A stretch of 52,682 nucleotides of DNA, taken from positions 967,633-1,020,314 of the forward strand of contig NZ_CDDF01000005.1 in assembly GCF_000819865.1 (NCBI RefSeq), written 5' to 3'. Positions within the stretch are counted from its first letter, which is position 1, and each line of letters begins with the position of its first letter. A program made the position numbers and the translations under genes. Source of the DNA: Aeromonas eucrenophila (GTDB lineage Bacteria; Pseudomonadota; Gammaproteobacteria; Enterobacterales; Aeromonadaceae). The notes beneath the pieces are model-generated. The model saw only the letters and a list, made by a program, of their open reading frames with translations, was not told the origin of the DNA and made no database searches. This document shows positions 16,474 to 24,562 of the stretch, piece after piece.

Positions 16474-17754
16474 TCACATTTCGACCAAATCGCTAGGGAT
16501 CGACTCAATCTTTTCCTTCAAGAGGGAGACACTAACCCGCTTGCCATAGCGGCCAAAGGTGATCCCTTTTTTACTGTGCCCAACCAACTCTGCAACGATA
16601 TGCTCTGACACATCGGCCTGTTGCAGCTCATCAACAAAGGTATGGCGCATGCCATAGATCGTCGGACGACCTTTACCGATGATCCCAGCCTCATTAAGGT
16701 GCCGCTGGAAGCGGCAGACGAGGTTATGCGACCAGTCGTTATCCTTGCCCGAAGGCTTGTCATCAAACAGGTACTTTTTGCCCTGCTGGCGGCGTAGCGC
16801 AACATAGTCGAAGAATTGATGTCCGGTCAACGCACTGTGAAGCGGCACAGTGCGATAAGCATTATCCGTTTTGAGTTGTTGATCTGCTTCACCAGCCTCG
16901 ACTTCCAGACACCAGACCCCCTCAATCTGCTTGATATTCTGAGTCTTGAGCTGACAAGCCTCCGAAGGCCGTAGTCCGGCATACAAGCACAGCAAGGGCA
17001 CCCACCAGTCCTGGATCCGCAATTTTTTACCTTTCTGTGATTGTTTGCTGCGCAGGCTCGCAAACAGTTGAGCCAGTTGTGGGCGATGCCACCGCACCCG
17101 GTCGTTATCTGCTCGTCTGCTGGGCTTCTTGCCCGCCGTCAGCCCCTCAAACGGGTTGCGGCTGCAATAGGCCAGGGTGACGCACCAGCGGAAAAACTGC
17201 TTGTGGGCTGCCAGGTAATCCGATTTGGTTTTGAAGCTGATGTCGGTCTTGCGCAGCAAGGCATTGCGATACTCCTGTGCCAGGGTTGGCGTCACTTCAT
17301 CGACTTTGAGCCCCTTGGCCCAGGTGACGAAGGCGTTGATCCGGATCTGGAGCTGGCCCACCGATTTATGCTGGATCCCTTCGCTGGCTTTGGCGTCGAG
17401 AAACTGTGTAAACGCCTGGGTAAGGGCGATCCCCTTGGCGGGGCAAGGCGAGGACTCGGCGGGGGAAGCAATGGATTGGGAGGACGCAAGAGGCACAGCA
17501 AAGCCCGCCGCTTTGAAGGCATCAATCTCAGCACGGATCCAACGATAGAAACTACGCGGGGTGGCATCGGCAGGGGTAGCCGCAATGAGTGCGCGGGCAC
17601 GAGCGGCCAAGGCCAGATTACGGTCTACGGCGAGTTGGCGCTCTTTGGTACAGAGGGAGGTACGGATTGCGAAAGGTAGGCCACGGTTACGCAAAACCTT
17701 CGGGAGAGGGAGCCGTGTGTAGTAGGTGCCGGAGGCATTTTTGCTCAGATACAT
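16474..17754 (-). CDS. int: Tyrosine integrase of the tRNA-Ser island
   Basis: This enzyme should catalyse recombination between the island and the tRNA-Ser 3' end. The protein (426 residues from ATG 17754) has an N-terminal DUF6538-like start (MYLSKNASGTYYTRLPLPKVL region). The catalytic residues are R in YAGLRPSEA, R-H in YGMRHTF, H in LVGHS and Y in FGRYGKR. An upstream ATG at 17790 would add 12 residues. The gene lies 84 bp past the 3' end of the intact tRNA-Ser, on the same strand, with a terminator between. The gene and its att copies look intact, so excision may still be possible. Confidence 0.92.
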   Translation of the reverse strand: MYLSKNASGTYYTRLPLPKVLRNRGLPFAIRTSLCTKERQLAVDRNLALAARARALIAATPADATPRSFYRWIRAEIDAFKAAGFAVPLASSQSIASPAESSPCPAKGIALTQAFTQFLDAKASEGIQHKSVGQLQIRINAFVTWAKGLKVDEVTPTLAQEYRNALLRKTDISFKTKSDYLAAHKQFFRWCVTLAYCSRNPFEGLTAGKKPSRRADNDRVRWHRPQLAQLFASLRSKQSQKGKKLRIQDWWVPLLCLYAGLRPSEACQLKTQNIKQIEGVWCLEVEAGEADQQLKTDNAYRTVPLHSALTGHQFFDYVALRRQQGKKYLFDDKPSGKDNDWSHNLVCRFQRHLNEAGIIGKGRPTIYGMRHTFVDELQQADVSEHIVAELVGHSKKGITFGRYGKRVSVSLLKEKIESIPSDLVEM

Positions 17755-17805
17755 GATTGTTCCACCCAGTTGATCCAGGAAAAAAATCACGTAAGTCTAG
17801 AAATG

Positions 17806-17832
17806 AAAAAACCCGTTGAAATTCAACGGGTT
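17806..17832 (-). terminator. Terminator between tRNA-Ser and the integrase
   Basis: Perfect 11-bp arms AACCCGTTGAA and TTCAACGGGTT around one base, with an A-run (17806-17811) that is a U-run on the minus strand. It lies just inside the island, 6 bp past the tRNA CCA end, and would stop tRNA transcripts before the integrase gene. Confidence 0.85.
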
Positions 17833-17834
17833 AT

Positions 17835-17866
17835 ATTTGGCGGTGAGGGAGGGATTCGAACCCTCG
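17835..17866 (-). repeat. att site within tRNA-Ser (proximal island end)
   Basis: 32-bp copy identical to 183-214. It covers the CCA end, acceptor and T-arm of the intact tRNA-Ser(GGA), so integration leaves a functional tRNA. Confidence 0.88.
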
Positions 17867-17925
17867 ATACGTTGCCGTATACACACTTTCCAGGCGTGCT
17901 CCTTCAGCCACTCGGACACCTCACC
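17838..17925 (-). tRNA. tRNA-Ser(GGA)
   Basis: 88 nt with paired acceptor GGTGAGG/CCTCACC, encoded CCA, a long variable arm, T-loop GGTTCGAATCC and anticodon GGA at 17889-17891 (minus strand). It is identical to the copy at 52575-52662. It is the insertion site of the island. Confidence 0.97.
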
Positions 17926-17997
17926 AAATTTTTGACTGCTGTTTAACGTGTTCAATCGCCACGTGGTTCGCTGCGCCGTTGCGCTGGAACGGGGCGT

Positions 17998-18026
17998 AAT
18001 TTAGGGGAAAGCGGATGCTGGGTCAA
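17998..18026 (-). promoter_or_regulatory. Promoter of tRNA-Ser (left copy)
   Basis: Minus-strand -35 TTGACC (18021-18026), 17-bp spacer, -10 TAAATT (17998-18003), followed by the GC-rich ACGCCCC discriminator expected of growth-rate-controlled stable RNA promoters. The same arrangement precedes the right tRNA copy. Confidence 0.75.
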
Positions 18027-18101
18027 TCACTTTTCCCCTTATTTTTCATAATCTTTATCGAGTGTCTATCCCTTAAGCAGAATGGCGGTTTTTTAAACCC
18101 C

Positions 18102-18719
18102 TCAAGGCTTGTCCAGGATGATCAGGCTGTCAGGCAACTCGTTCTGGTCCCGGGTGGCCGGGAAGGCGTCGGTCAGGATGTCGCTGGTGCGCTCGACACA
18201 TTCGAGGAAACCCTGCTCGATCTCCTTGTTGCGCACCCGCACCACGAAGTCGTCGATGATCTGTTGCCACTGCTCGTTGTCGATGTGCTGGGCGATGCCG
18301 TCGTCCACCAGGATCTCCACATAGTGTTCGGCCACCGAGACGAAGATCAGCACCCCGAGTCTGTCTCGGGTGCGGTGCAGCCCCTGTTCGACGAACTGCA
18401 GGCGCGCCATCAGGGACGCCCGGTGCTGGCGTACCTTCTTCGGGATGAGCCGCATCTTGATGGGAGTCCAGTGGAACAACAGACTGAGCAGCAGCCAGAC
18501 CGACCACTGCACCAGCAGGATCTCGTACCAGCCGAGCCAGAAGCCGAGCTGGAACACCAGCAGCGGAGTGAGCATGGCCAGCAGGGCCGCCCAGAGGGTC
18601 GGAATGTAGCGGTAACCGTCGCTGGCGGGGGCCAGCACTGTGACCAGCTCGGCGTCCGTGGCCAGCTCGGCTTGTCGTACCTTGGCCTGGAGGGTGTGAT
18701 AGAACTGTTTTGAAATCAT
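18102..18719 (-). CDS. TPM domain-containing membrane protein
   Basis: A 205-residue protein with two hydrophobic segments (about 40-60 and 65-85) followed by a TPM-like domain: RDRLGVLIFVSVAEHYVEILVDDGIA and IIDDFVVRV. TPM domains occur in YgcG-type proteins; their biochemical role in this setting is uncertain. ATG 18719 is used because the open frame upstream overlaps the neighbouring gene. It is the last gene of the mepA-lemA-TPM-TPM run, 22 bp after the preceding gene. The lemA-TPM-TPM trio is a common conserved arrangement. Confidence 0.82.
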   Translation of the reverse strand: MISKQFYHTLQAKVRQAELATDAELVTVLAPASDGYRYIPTLWAALLAMLTPLLVFQLGFWLGWYEILLVQWSVWLLLSLLFHWTPIKMRLIPKKVRQHRASLMARLQFVEQGLHRTRDRLGVLIFVSVAEHYVEILVDDGIAQHIDNEQWQQIIDDFVVRVRNKEIEQGFLECVERTSDILTDAFPATRDQNELPDSLIILDKP

Positions 18720-18741
18720 TATGTTGTCTCTTGATCCCTGA

Positions 18742-19521
18742 TTACCAACCGCCGGAGGCACCACCGCCGCCAAAACTGCCGCCACCGCCGCTAAAACCGC
18801 CGCCACCACCGAATCCGCCGCCGGGGCGTCCGGCACCGAAGCCACCGGCCAGATAGGCGGCCCGGCGGCGACCACCGGGGCCACCCCCACCGTCTCGCAG
18901 GTTGTGCAAGATGATCATGGCGACCACCACCAGGATGAACAGCCAGGGGCCGCCCCCCTTGTCGTGCTTGGCGACGTCCGCCGGTGTGTACTCGCCAGCC
19001 AGTGCCTGCATGATGCCCTGACTGCCAGAGACGATGCCGGCCACCATGTCACCGCGCTTGAAGGCGGGCAGGATCCGGGTCTGGATGATGTTGGCGGCGA
19101 TGGCGTCGGGCAGGGCGCCTTCCAGCCCGTAGCCTACCTCGATACGCACCTTGCGCTCATCCTGGGCGATCAGCAGCAGCACACCGTTGTTCTTGTCCTT
19201 CTGGCCTATGCCCCAGTGACGACCGAGTTGATAGCCATACTCCTCGATGGTCTCGCCGGCCAGGGTATCGATGGACACCACCACCAGCTGGATGCCGCTG
19301 CGTTTTTCAAACGCTGCCAGTTGTTGGGTCAGCTGGTGGGCCTGCTTGCGGGACATCAGATTCGCCTGATCCACCACCCGGCCGCTGAGGGCGGGGAAGC
19401 TGGGGGCCGCCTGCAGGGCCGCGGTCCACAGCAGCAGACAGCAGAGCAAAGCCTGGAGTAGCGGGTGTGCCGTGCCCCTGTGCAAGGACGTGGGCCAAAA
19501 CCCGCGAGTTATTCGGCTCAT
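18742..19521 (-). CDS. YgcG family protein, secreted TPM domain with Gly-rich tail
   Basis: The 259-residue protein has an N-terminal signal-like hydrophobic stretch (LLQALLCCLLLWTAALQAA), a TPM domain (about 45-165, with SGIQLVVVSIDTL and KVRIEVGYGLEGALPDA), one membrane segment (about 193-207) and a strongly glycine-rich C-terminus of about 50 residues. That is the standard YgcG layout. The start codon overlaps the lemA stop (ATGA), so the two are translationally coupled. The function is not established; a role in envelope protein or membrane turnover has been suggested for the family. Confidence 0.87.
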   Translation of the reverse strand: MSRITRGFWPTSLHRGTAHPLLQALLCCLLLWTAALQAAPSFPALSGRVVDQANLMSRKQAHQLTQQLAAFEKRSGIQLVVVSIDTLAGETIEEYGYQLGRHWGIGQKDKNNGVLLLIAQDERKVRIEVGYGLEGALPDAIAANIIQTRILPAFKRGDMVAGIVSGSQGIMQALAGEYTPADVAKHDKGGGPWLFILVVVAMIILHNLRDGGGGPGGRRRAAYLAGGFGAGRPGGGFGGGGGFSGGGGSFGGGGASGGW

Positions 19522-20108
19522 TGGAAGCTGACCTTGGGCGCCTCATCGGTGCCGGGTTTGGCGCTGAAGCTCGGTTTGGCGGTGAGATCCGAGTAGAGCA
19601 GCTTGGACCAGATGACGCCCGGGAAGGTGCGGATCTCGGTATTGAACTGACGCACCGCCTCTATGTAGTCGCGGCGAGCCACGGCGATACGGTTCTCGGT
19701 GCCTTCCAGCTGGGCCTGCAGGGTGAGAAATTGCTGATCGGCCTTGAGCTCGGGATAACGCTCAACCACCACCATCAGGCGGGAGAGGGCACTGGAGAGC
19801 TGGTTCTGGGCTGTTTCAAATTCCTTGAGCTGGGAAGGGTCGCTCACCTGCACGCTGCCGACCCGGGCGCGGGCATCGGTCACCGCCTTGAGGGTCTCCT
19901 GCTCGTGGCTGGCGTAGCCTTTGACGGTGGCCACCAGATTGGGGATGAGATCGGCACGGCGCTGGTACTGGTTCTCGACTTGGCCCCAGCTCGCCTTGAC
20001 CTGTTCGTCCAGGGTCGGGATGTTGTTCATGCCGCACCCGGTCAGCCCCAGCAGCAGGGTCAACATCAACAGGCTCTGGGTGGTCTTGTGCCAGAGAGAA
20101 GTGGCCAT
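19518..20108 (-). CDS. lemA: LemA family lipoprotein
   Basis: A 196-residue protein starting with a lipoprotein signal: LLMLTLLLGLTGCG, with cysteine after LTG. It continues with the LemA fold: PTLDEQVKASWGQVENQYQRR and DLIPNLVATVKGYASHE, followed by coiled helices with SxALSRLMVVVERYPELKA and the typical FNTEIRTFPG near the C-terminus. ATG 20108 is chosen because it begins the lipobox signal. It is the second gene of the minus-strand run, 56 bp after mepA, and overlaps the following YgcG gene by 4 bp. Confidence 0.92.
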   Translation of the reverse strand: MATSLWHKTTQSLLMLTLLLGLTGCGMNNIPTLDEQVKASWGQVENQYQRRADLIPNLVATVKGYASHEQETLKAVTDARARVGSVQVSDPSQLKEFETAQNQLSSALSRLMVVVERYPELKADQQFLTLQAQLEGTENRIAVARRDYIEAVRQFNTEIRTFPGVIWSKLLYSDLTAKPSFSAKPGTDEAPKVSFQ

Positions 20109-20164
20109 CTCGTTGTCTCCATTGGATGTATTTAATTCGGCGTTGACACCATACCAGCTTGTGG

Positions 20165-20908
20165 TCAGCCGCCACAACGGCTGGGTAGGGTCGGTGGTTG
20201 GTAGCTCATCGACACCTTGGGCAACTGGGGTTTGTCTTTCAGCCAGGAGGCCAGTTCGGCGCCGCAGCCATTGCCGGGCGGGATCGGAGCCTGAGGCTGG
20301 CAATCAGGGCTACCGGCGGGACAGCGTAGCCGGACATGGAAGTGGCTGAAGTGGCCGACCCAGGGCCGCAGCTTGGCCACCCAGGGCTCGTCCCCCGCCC
20401 GTTTGCAGACTTCGGCCTTAAGCACGGGGTTGATGAAGATCCGCGCCACCTCGGGCTGATTGGCGGCGAGGCGCAGCAGCGTGAGCTGCTGGGGCCCGAA
20501 GCGACCGGGCAACACCCGGTAGCTGGGCTCGTCGATCAGCGCCCACTCCTTGGGGGCATCCCGCTCCCATTTGCTGATGGGCCGGTTGGCCATCCGAAAC
20601 CAGATGTCGGCGTCGAGACCGGTCTGGTGGCTGCGGTGGCCGGAGCTGAAGGGGCCGCCCCGCGCCATGGCCAGATCGGCGATGTAGAGATCCGGCATGC
20701 CGGCCAGCTTGGTGCGGCTCGCCAGCCCCTGCAGGTAATGGATGAGATCGGGGTGGCCGTAATAGCGCAGACGCTTGCTGCGAATGACCTGATAGCCGGG
20801 TCCCGACAGGGGCAGGGCCACGGCATTTTTCAGGCAACCGGCCGAATAGCCACCGATGGCTTCGGCATAGAGGGCGCTGGTCATGAACAACAGGCTGGTG
20901 GCAAGCAT
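20165..20908 (-). CDS. mepA: MepA, penicillin-insensitive murein endopeptidase
   Basis: MepA is a periplasmic zinc endopeptidase that cuts D-alanyl-meso-DAP cross-links in peptidoglycan. The protein (247 residues from ATG 20908) has a short signal peptide (MLATSLLFMTSALYAEA) and the LAS metallopeptidase motifs SSGHRSHQTGLDADIW and VGHFSHFHVRL, which hold the zinc-binding H, D and H residues. Cysteines near the N- and C-termini fit the disulfides of the E. coli enzyme. An upstream TTG start is possible but lacks a ribosome binding site. It leads the lemA-TPM operon, suggesting joint envelope remodelling. Confidence 0.93.
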   Translation of the reverse strand: MLATSLLFMTSALYAEAIGGYSAGCLKNAVALPLSGPGYQVIRSKRLRYYGHPDLIHYLQGLASRTKLAGMPDLYIADLAMARGGPFSSGHRSHQTGLDADIWFRMANRPISKWERDAPKEWALIDEPSYRVLPGRFGPQQLTLLRLAANQPEVARIFINPVLKAEVCKRAGDEPWVAKLRPWVGHFSHFHVRLRCPAGSPDCQPQAPIPPGNGCGAELASWLKDKPQLPKVSMSYQPPTLPSRCGG

Positions 20909-21094
20909 AGGGTGTCCGGCGATGATGCCCAAAACTGGGCTCAAGTGTGGCTTTGATGGTTCCCATCATATCAACAAGCCCGAGCCGTCGTCATCCGTCC
21001 CGCCACGCGGGTTGCCAGGGGTGGGCGGGCTCGCGCACAATGCGCGGCAACGCAGGAGCAGCCCGGCTGCTCGAGTCCATGTGAGGAGTACGAG

Positions 21095-21697
21095 ATGAGA
21101 GTCAGTGAATTGGTGTCACAGGCGGGGATCTGCTGGTTGATGCCGCCAGCAGTGCGCTTCTACGGGGTCATGGGCAGCCTGCTGCTGGCGAGCCTAGGGA
21201 CTGTGGTGGCCGCGATCTGGCTGGGGTATCCCGAGATGGGGCTGCTGCCCTGGGTCGGGCTGGTGTTTGGCGGCATAGTGCTGCTGATGATGATCCTGCC
21301 GCGCAACTGGCAGCGCTGGCGATTGGCCGAGCTTGCCTGGGATGAGAGCCATCTCTATCTGCTCAACGGCAGCAATGACAAGGCGCTGGCCCTGTCCCGG
21401 GCGGCGTTGGTCGGTATAGAGCGGACGCGCCAGATAGGTCACGACGGCCAGTGGCTCACGTTCAGCCTGGATCTGCGGCTCGATCCCGCGGCCCTGGCCG
21501 ATGCCACCACCTTGCTGGGCCTGACCCGGGAGGCGACTCATGAGGTGGCGCCCGGCATCTATCGTTTCGGCTTTAAGCGGGCCTGGCACGGCCGCCGTGC
21601 CCTCGCTGGGATCCTGAGCACCTTGCAACCGCCCCGAGCTGACTATTTTCTCGACAATTTGCCACAAAGCTCAGATACTGCCTCTGATTCGAATTGA
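21095..21697 (+). CDS. Hypothetical membrane protein
   Basis: A 200-residue protein with two predicted membrane segments (about 20-42 and 48-68), then a soluble domain of about 130 residues without a motif I recognise. The start has GAGGAG 8 bp upstream. It is divergent from mepA and stands alone. I see a PH-like pattern (WDESHLYLLNGSNDKALALSRAALVGIE) common in small bacterial membrane proteins, but I would not assign a function. Confidence 0.75.
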   Translation: MRVSELVSQAGICWLMPPAVRFYGVMGSLLLASLGTVVAAIWLGYPEMGLLPWVGLVFGGIVLLMMILPRNWQRWRLAELAWDESHLYLLNGSNDKALALSRAALVGIERTRQIGHDGQWLTFSLDLRLDPAALADATTLLGLTREATHEVAPGIYRFGFKRAWHGRRALAGILSTLQPPRADYFLDNLPQSSDTASDSN

Positions 21698-21854
21698 TCT
21701 TTTCTGCTCCGATAGTCCAAGAGATCAACGGCTTGGGCCACGGGGTGGGGAGTGCCACGGCATGCTGTCGTGGCAGGTCCGGCATGGGGGTTGTGCCCTT
21801 ACTTCTATGCTGGTGGATGCATAGATAAGGCACCTTGAATCGAGAGTGGATGGC

Positions 21855-22133
21855 ATGAAGATTTACGTAGGTAATCTGTCGTACCGGATGACGGCCGACG
21901 AACTGACAACCGTGTTCAGCCAATTTGGAGAGGTAGAGAAGGTCGATATCATCATCGATCGCGATACCGGTCAGTCCAAGGGATTTGGCTTCATTGAAAT
22001 GCCGGTGAACGGGGATGCCGAGAAGGCCATCGCCGGGCTACATGGCACCGAAATAGGTGGCCGCACCATCACAGTCAATCAGGCCAAACCGAAGACAGAT
22101 GCACCTCGTGGTCGCCCCCAGCGCCACCGTTGA
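21855..22133 (+). CDS. RNA-binding protein (single RRM)
   Basis: The 92-residue protein is essentially one RNA recognition motif, with RNP2 IYVGNL at residues 3-8 and RNP1 KGFGFIEM at about 41-48, followed by a short basic tail. Such small RRM proteins bind single-stranded RNA and in several bacteria are linked to cold or stress responses. ATG 21855 is preferred over GTG 21846. A terminator follows at 22150-22180. Confidence 0.92.
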   Translation: MKIYVGNLSYRMTADELTTVFSQFGEVEKVDIIIDRDTGQSKGFGFIEMPVNGDAEKAIAGLHGTEIGGRTITVNQAKPKTDAPRGRPQRHR

Positions 22134-22149
22134 ATCGTCTCGATAACGG

Positions 22150-22180
22150 AAAACGGCATGGATCACTCCATGCCGTTTTT
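22150..22180 (+). terminator. Terminator after RRM gene
   Basis: Stem AAAACGGCATGGA/TCCATGCCGTTTT with a TCAC loop and T-run. It may also serve the convergent aldo/keto reductase gene. Confidence 0.88.
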
Positions 22181-22208
22181 GTTTTTGTGGGACCCTGCGT
22201 GGGCGGGA

Positions 22209-23108
22209 TCAGGGCACGTCGTAACCGAGCGCCGCCTTGCGGATGCGGAACCACTGCTGACGATTGAGCTGGATGGATTCGGCGGCCACGGCGGCGGCGA
22301 TCCGCTCCCGTTTGCCGGAGCCGATGAGCGGCAGCGGTTGGCTCGGCAGCATCATTACCCAGGCGTAGACCACCTGCTCTATGTGCTGGGCACCCACTTC
22401 CTGGCGGATCTGCTCGAGCTCGGCGCGCAGTGAGCCATAGGCGGGATCGTTGAACAAGCGGCCGCCGCCGAGGCAAGACCAGGCCATCGGCTTGATGCGC
22501 AGCTGCTGACACTGATCCAGGGTGCCATCCAGCGTTGCGCCCTGGTTCAGGGGCGAGATCTCCAACTGATTGGTGACCAGCGGGAAGGGCAGACGGGACT
22601 GCAACAGCTCGAACTGATGGGTGGTGAAGTTGGAGACGCCAGCGTGTTTGATCTTGCCCGCCTGCTTGAGGCTGATGAAGGCATCGGCCACCTCGTCGGC
22701 ATCCATCAGGGGATCCGGGCGGTGGATCAGCAGCAGATCCAGGTGATCGGTGGCGAGCTTTTGCAAGGAGGCCTCGGCACTGGCAACGATGTGAGCCTTG
22801 CCGGTGTTGTAGTGATTGAGGGCATGCTCGGGCTTGGCGGTGAGGGCGATGCCGCACTTGCTGACGATCTCCATGCGATCACGCAAGGAGGGCTCGAGGC
22901 GCAGGGCATGGCCGAACGCCTCCTCGCACTGATAGCCGCCATAGATGTCGGCGTGATCGATTGTGGTGACCCCCAGATCCAGATGGTATTTCATCAGATC
23001 CAGCAGGGCCGCGGGGGAGAGCTGCCACTCCATCAGGCGCCAGTAACCCATGATGAGGCGGGAGAAGGTCGGGCCCTCGGGATGCAAGGCTAAGCGGGAT
23101 ACAGACAT
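22209..23108 (-). CDS. Aldo/keto reductase (YdhF-like)
   Basis: NAD(P)H-dependent oxidoreductase of 299 residues with the AKR catalytic tetrad in expected places: D and Y in DHADIYGGY (about 51-58), K in VSKCGI, H in LLLIHRPDP. IGSGKRERI near the C-terminus fits the cofactor-binding end of the barrel. The start has AAGGAG at 5-6 bp. It is divergent from an HTH regulator at 23261, which may control it. The substrate is unknown. Confidence 0.9.
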   Translation of the reverse strand: MSVSRLALHPEGPTFSRLIMGYWRLMEWQLSPAALLDLMKYHLDLGVTTIDHADIYGGYQCEEAFGHALRLEPSLRDRMEIVSKCGIALTAKPEHALNHYNTGKAHIVASAEASLQKLATDHLDLLLIHRPDPLMDADEVADAFISLKQAGKIKHAGVSNFTTHQFELLQSRLPFPLVTNQLEISPLNQGATLDGTLDQCQQLRIKPMAWSCLGGGRLFNDPAYGSLRAELEQIRQEVGAQHIEQVVYAWVMMLPSQPLPLIGSGKRERIAAAVAAESIQLNRQQWFRIRKAALGYDVP

Positions 23109-23212
23109 GGTGACTCCTTGGCAAATAGAGATAAAGGCAGAATAAATGCTGCCAGCATCTTGGTCTCATCTGGTGGACAAGGCAATAATAGACCCTTCGT
23201 GAATTCGAACTT

Positions 23213-23238
23213 TGGTTCTGAAAAGAGAGCCGGAACCA
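23213..23238. promoter_or_regulatory. Possible operator between AKR and HTH genes
   Basis: Inverted repeat TGGTTC...GAACCA with a 14-bp spacer in the divergent intergenic region, 23 bp before the HTH gene start. Weak evidence. Confidence 0.3.
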
Positions 23239-23260
23239 GAGAGAAGATGGGGAGACAATC

Positions 23261-23668
23261 ATGGAAGGATTTGCCGGCAGGCTGCAGAGCCTGATCGGGG
23301 AGGGCAGTGTCAGCGCCTTCGCCCGCAAGGTCGGGCTGAGTGAGGCGCTGATCCGCAAGTACCTGAAAGGGGCCGAGCCTGGCCTTGGCAAGGCGAACCA
23401 GATCGCCATGGGGGCCAACTGCTCCCTGGAGTGGCTCGCCACCGGCTGCGGTTATCTCTATCGTCAGGCCGAGGTGGTGGACAGAGAGGCGCTGGCCGCG
23501 GCGGGCGTGCTGCTGCAGGAGCGGCTGCCCGAGCAGGCATTGCCCGATGAGGAGCAGCTTGTCACCCTGCTCGCCTACTACCAGTTCTTGCGCAGCCACA
23601 AGCAGGCAGACGGCTTTCTGGATCTGGCGCGGGCGAGGGAGTTTGGCCGTCATCTGACCGAGGCCTGA
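23261..23668 (+). CDS. HTH-type regulator (phage repressor-like)
   Basis: A 135-residue protein with an N-terminal XRE-type HTH (SVSAFARKVGLSEALIRKYLKG, about 16-37), followed by EPGLGKANQIAMGANCSLEWLATG, a pattern seen in proteins annotated as CI-like regulators. No peptidase domain is present. The start has GGGGAGA upstream. It is divergent from the aldo/keto reductase, so local regulation is likely. Confidence 0.8.
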   Translation: MEGFAGRLQSLIGEGSVSAFARKVGLSEALIRKYLKGAEPGLGKANQIAMGANCSLEWLATGCGYLYRQAEVVDREALAAAGVLLQERLPEQALPDEEQLVTLLAYYQFLRSHKQADGFLDLARAREFGRHLTEA

Positions 23669-23752
23669 GCACGTTTCGCACCCACTGGCAGGCCTGCAGC
23701 GGGCGATTCTTCTGATACCCTCTAAACAAAGAGTCAATCCAAGGACATGGAG

Positions 23753-24475
23753 ATGGAGATGGGCTATCTGATCCTGGGCAGTGGTGGGTTGGGCACGGCG
23801 TTGGCACATGAGCTGGCCGACCGTGGCGAAGAGTGGTTGCTGGCGGGCAGGCAGTCGCCGAGGGGGCTGGATCCGGCCTGCTACTTTCCGCTGCAGGAGG
23901 TGGACCCGCTCTCCTTCGAGGCCCTGTTCACCCTCTATGACGGCGTCAGCCTGCCGAGCGTGGTGATCAACACCATAGGGTTGCTGTCTGATCTCAATCA
24001 CATGCCGGAGCGGCGGGTGGAGGAGGTGGATCCCCAGTGGCTCTGCGAGAGCCTGCAGGCCAATGCCTGGCCCCAGCTCGCCCTTGGCGCCAGTCTGAGC
24101 CGGTTGATGGCACCGGATAGCCGCCTCTGGCTCTGCAGCCTCTCGGATCTGGCGGGCAGTCTGGGGCAGGCAGAATCAGGCCAGCCGGGTATTGGCAGTC
24201 GCTACAGCTATCGCATGAGCAAGGCGGCGCTCAACCTGGGGGCCCGGATCCTGGCGGCCGAGTGGGCCGACCGCTTCCCTGGGGCGGGGGTCATTACGGT
24301 GCATCCTGGGCTGATGAATACCCCCATGCAACAACCCTTCCTGCACGAGCTGGATCAGGCCCTGCTTCAGGATCCCGCCCTGGTGGCGCCGCGGCTGCTT
24401 GACCTCATCGCGCGCCTGACGCCGGCCCAGTCTGGCCGCTTCCTTGACTTGCAGGGCCGGCCTCTGCCCTGGTGA
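23753..24475 (+). CDS. Short-chain dehydrogenase/reductase
   Basis: A 240-residue SDR-family oxidoreductase. The Rossmann glycine motif GSGGLGTA lies near the N-terminus, followed by a central INTIGLL in place of NNAG, a serine in LCSLSDLAGS, and the active-site YRMSK (Y-x3-K). VHPGLMNTPM after the active site is typical of CsgA-like SDRs. Three ATGs lie in a row; I chose 23753 because AAGGA is 7 bp upstream, against 1 bp for 23747. The substrate is unknown. Confidence 0.88.
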   Translation: MEMGYLILGSGGLGTALAHELADRGEEWLLAGRQSPRGLDPACYFPLQEVDPLSFEALFTLYDGVSLPSVVINTIGLLSDLNHMPERRVEEVDPQWLCESLQANAWPQLALGASLSRLMAPDSRLWLCSLSDLAGSLGQAESGQPGIGSRYSYRMSKAALNLGARILAAEWADRFPGAGVITVHPGLMNTPMQQPFLHELDQALLQDPALVAPRLLDLIARLTPAQSGRFLDLQGRPLPW

Positions 24476-24562
24476 GCATCGTGCTCACATTCCCGTGTCC
24501 CATCCCTTGCCAGCTCCGTCCTGGCTGGTTAATGTCATCCCCCTGCATTCAGGAGGATGACC

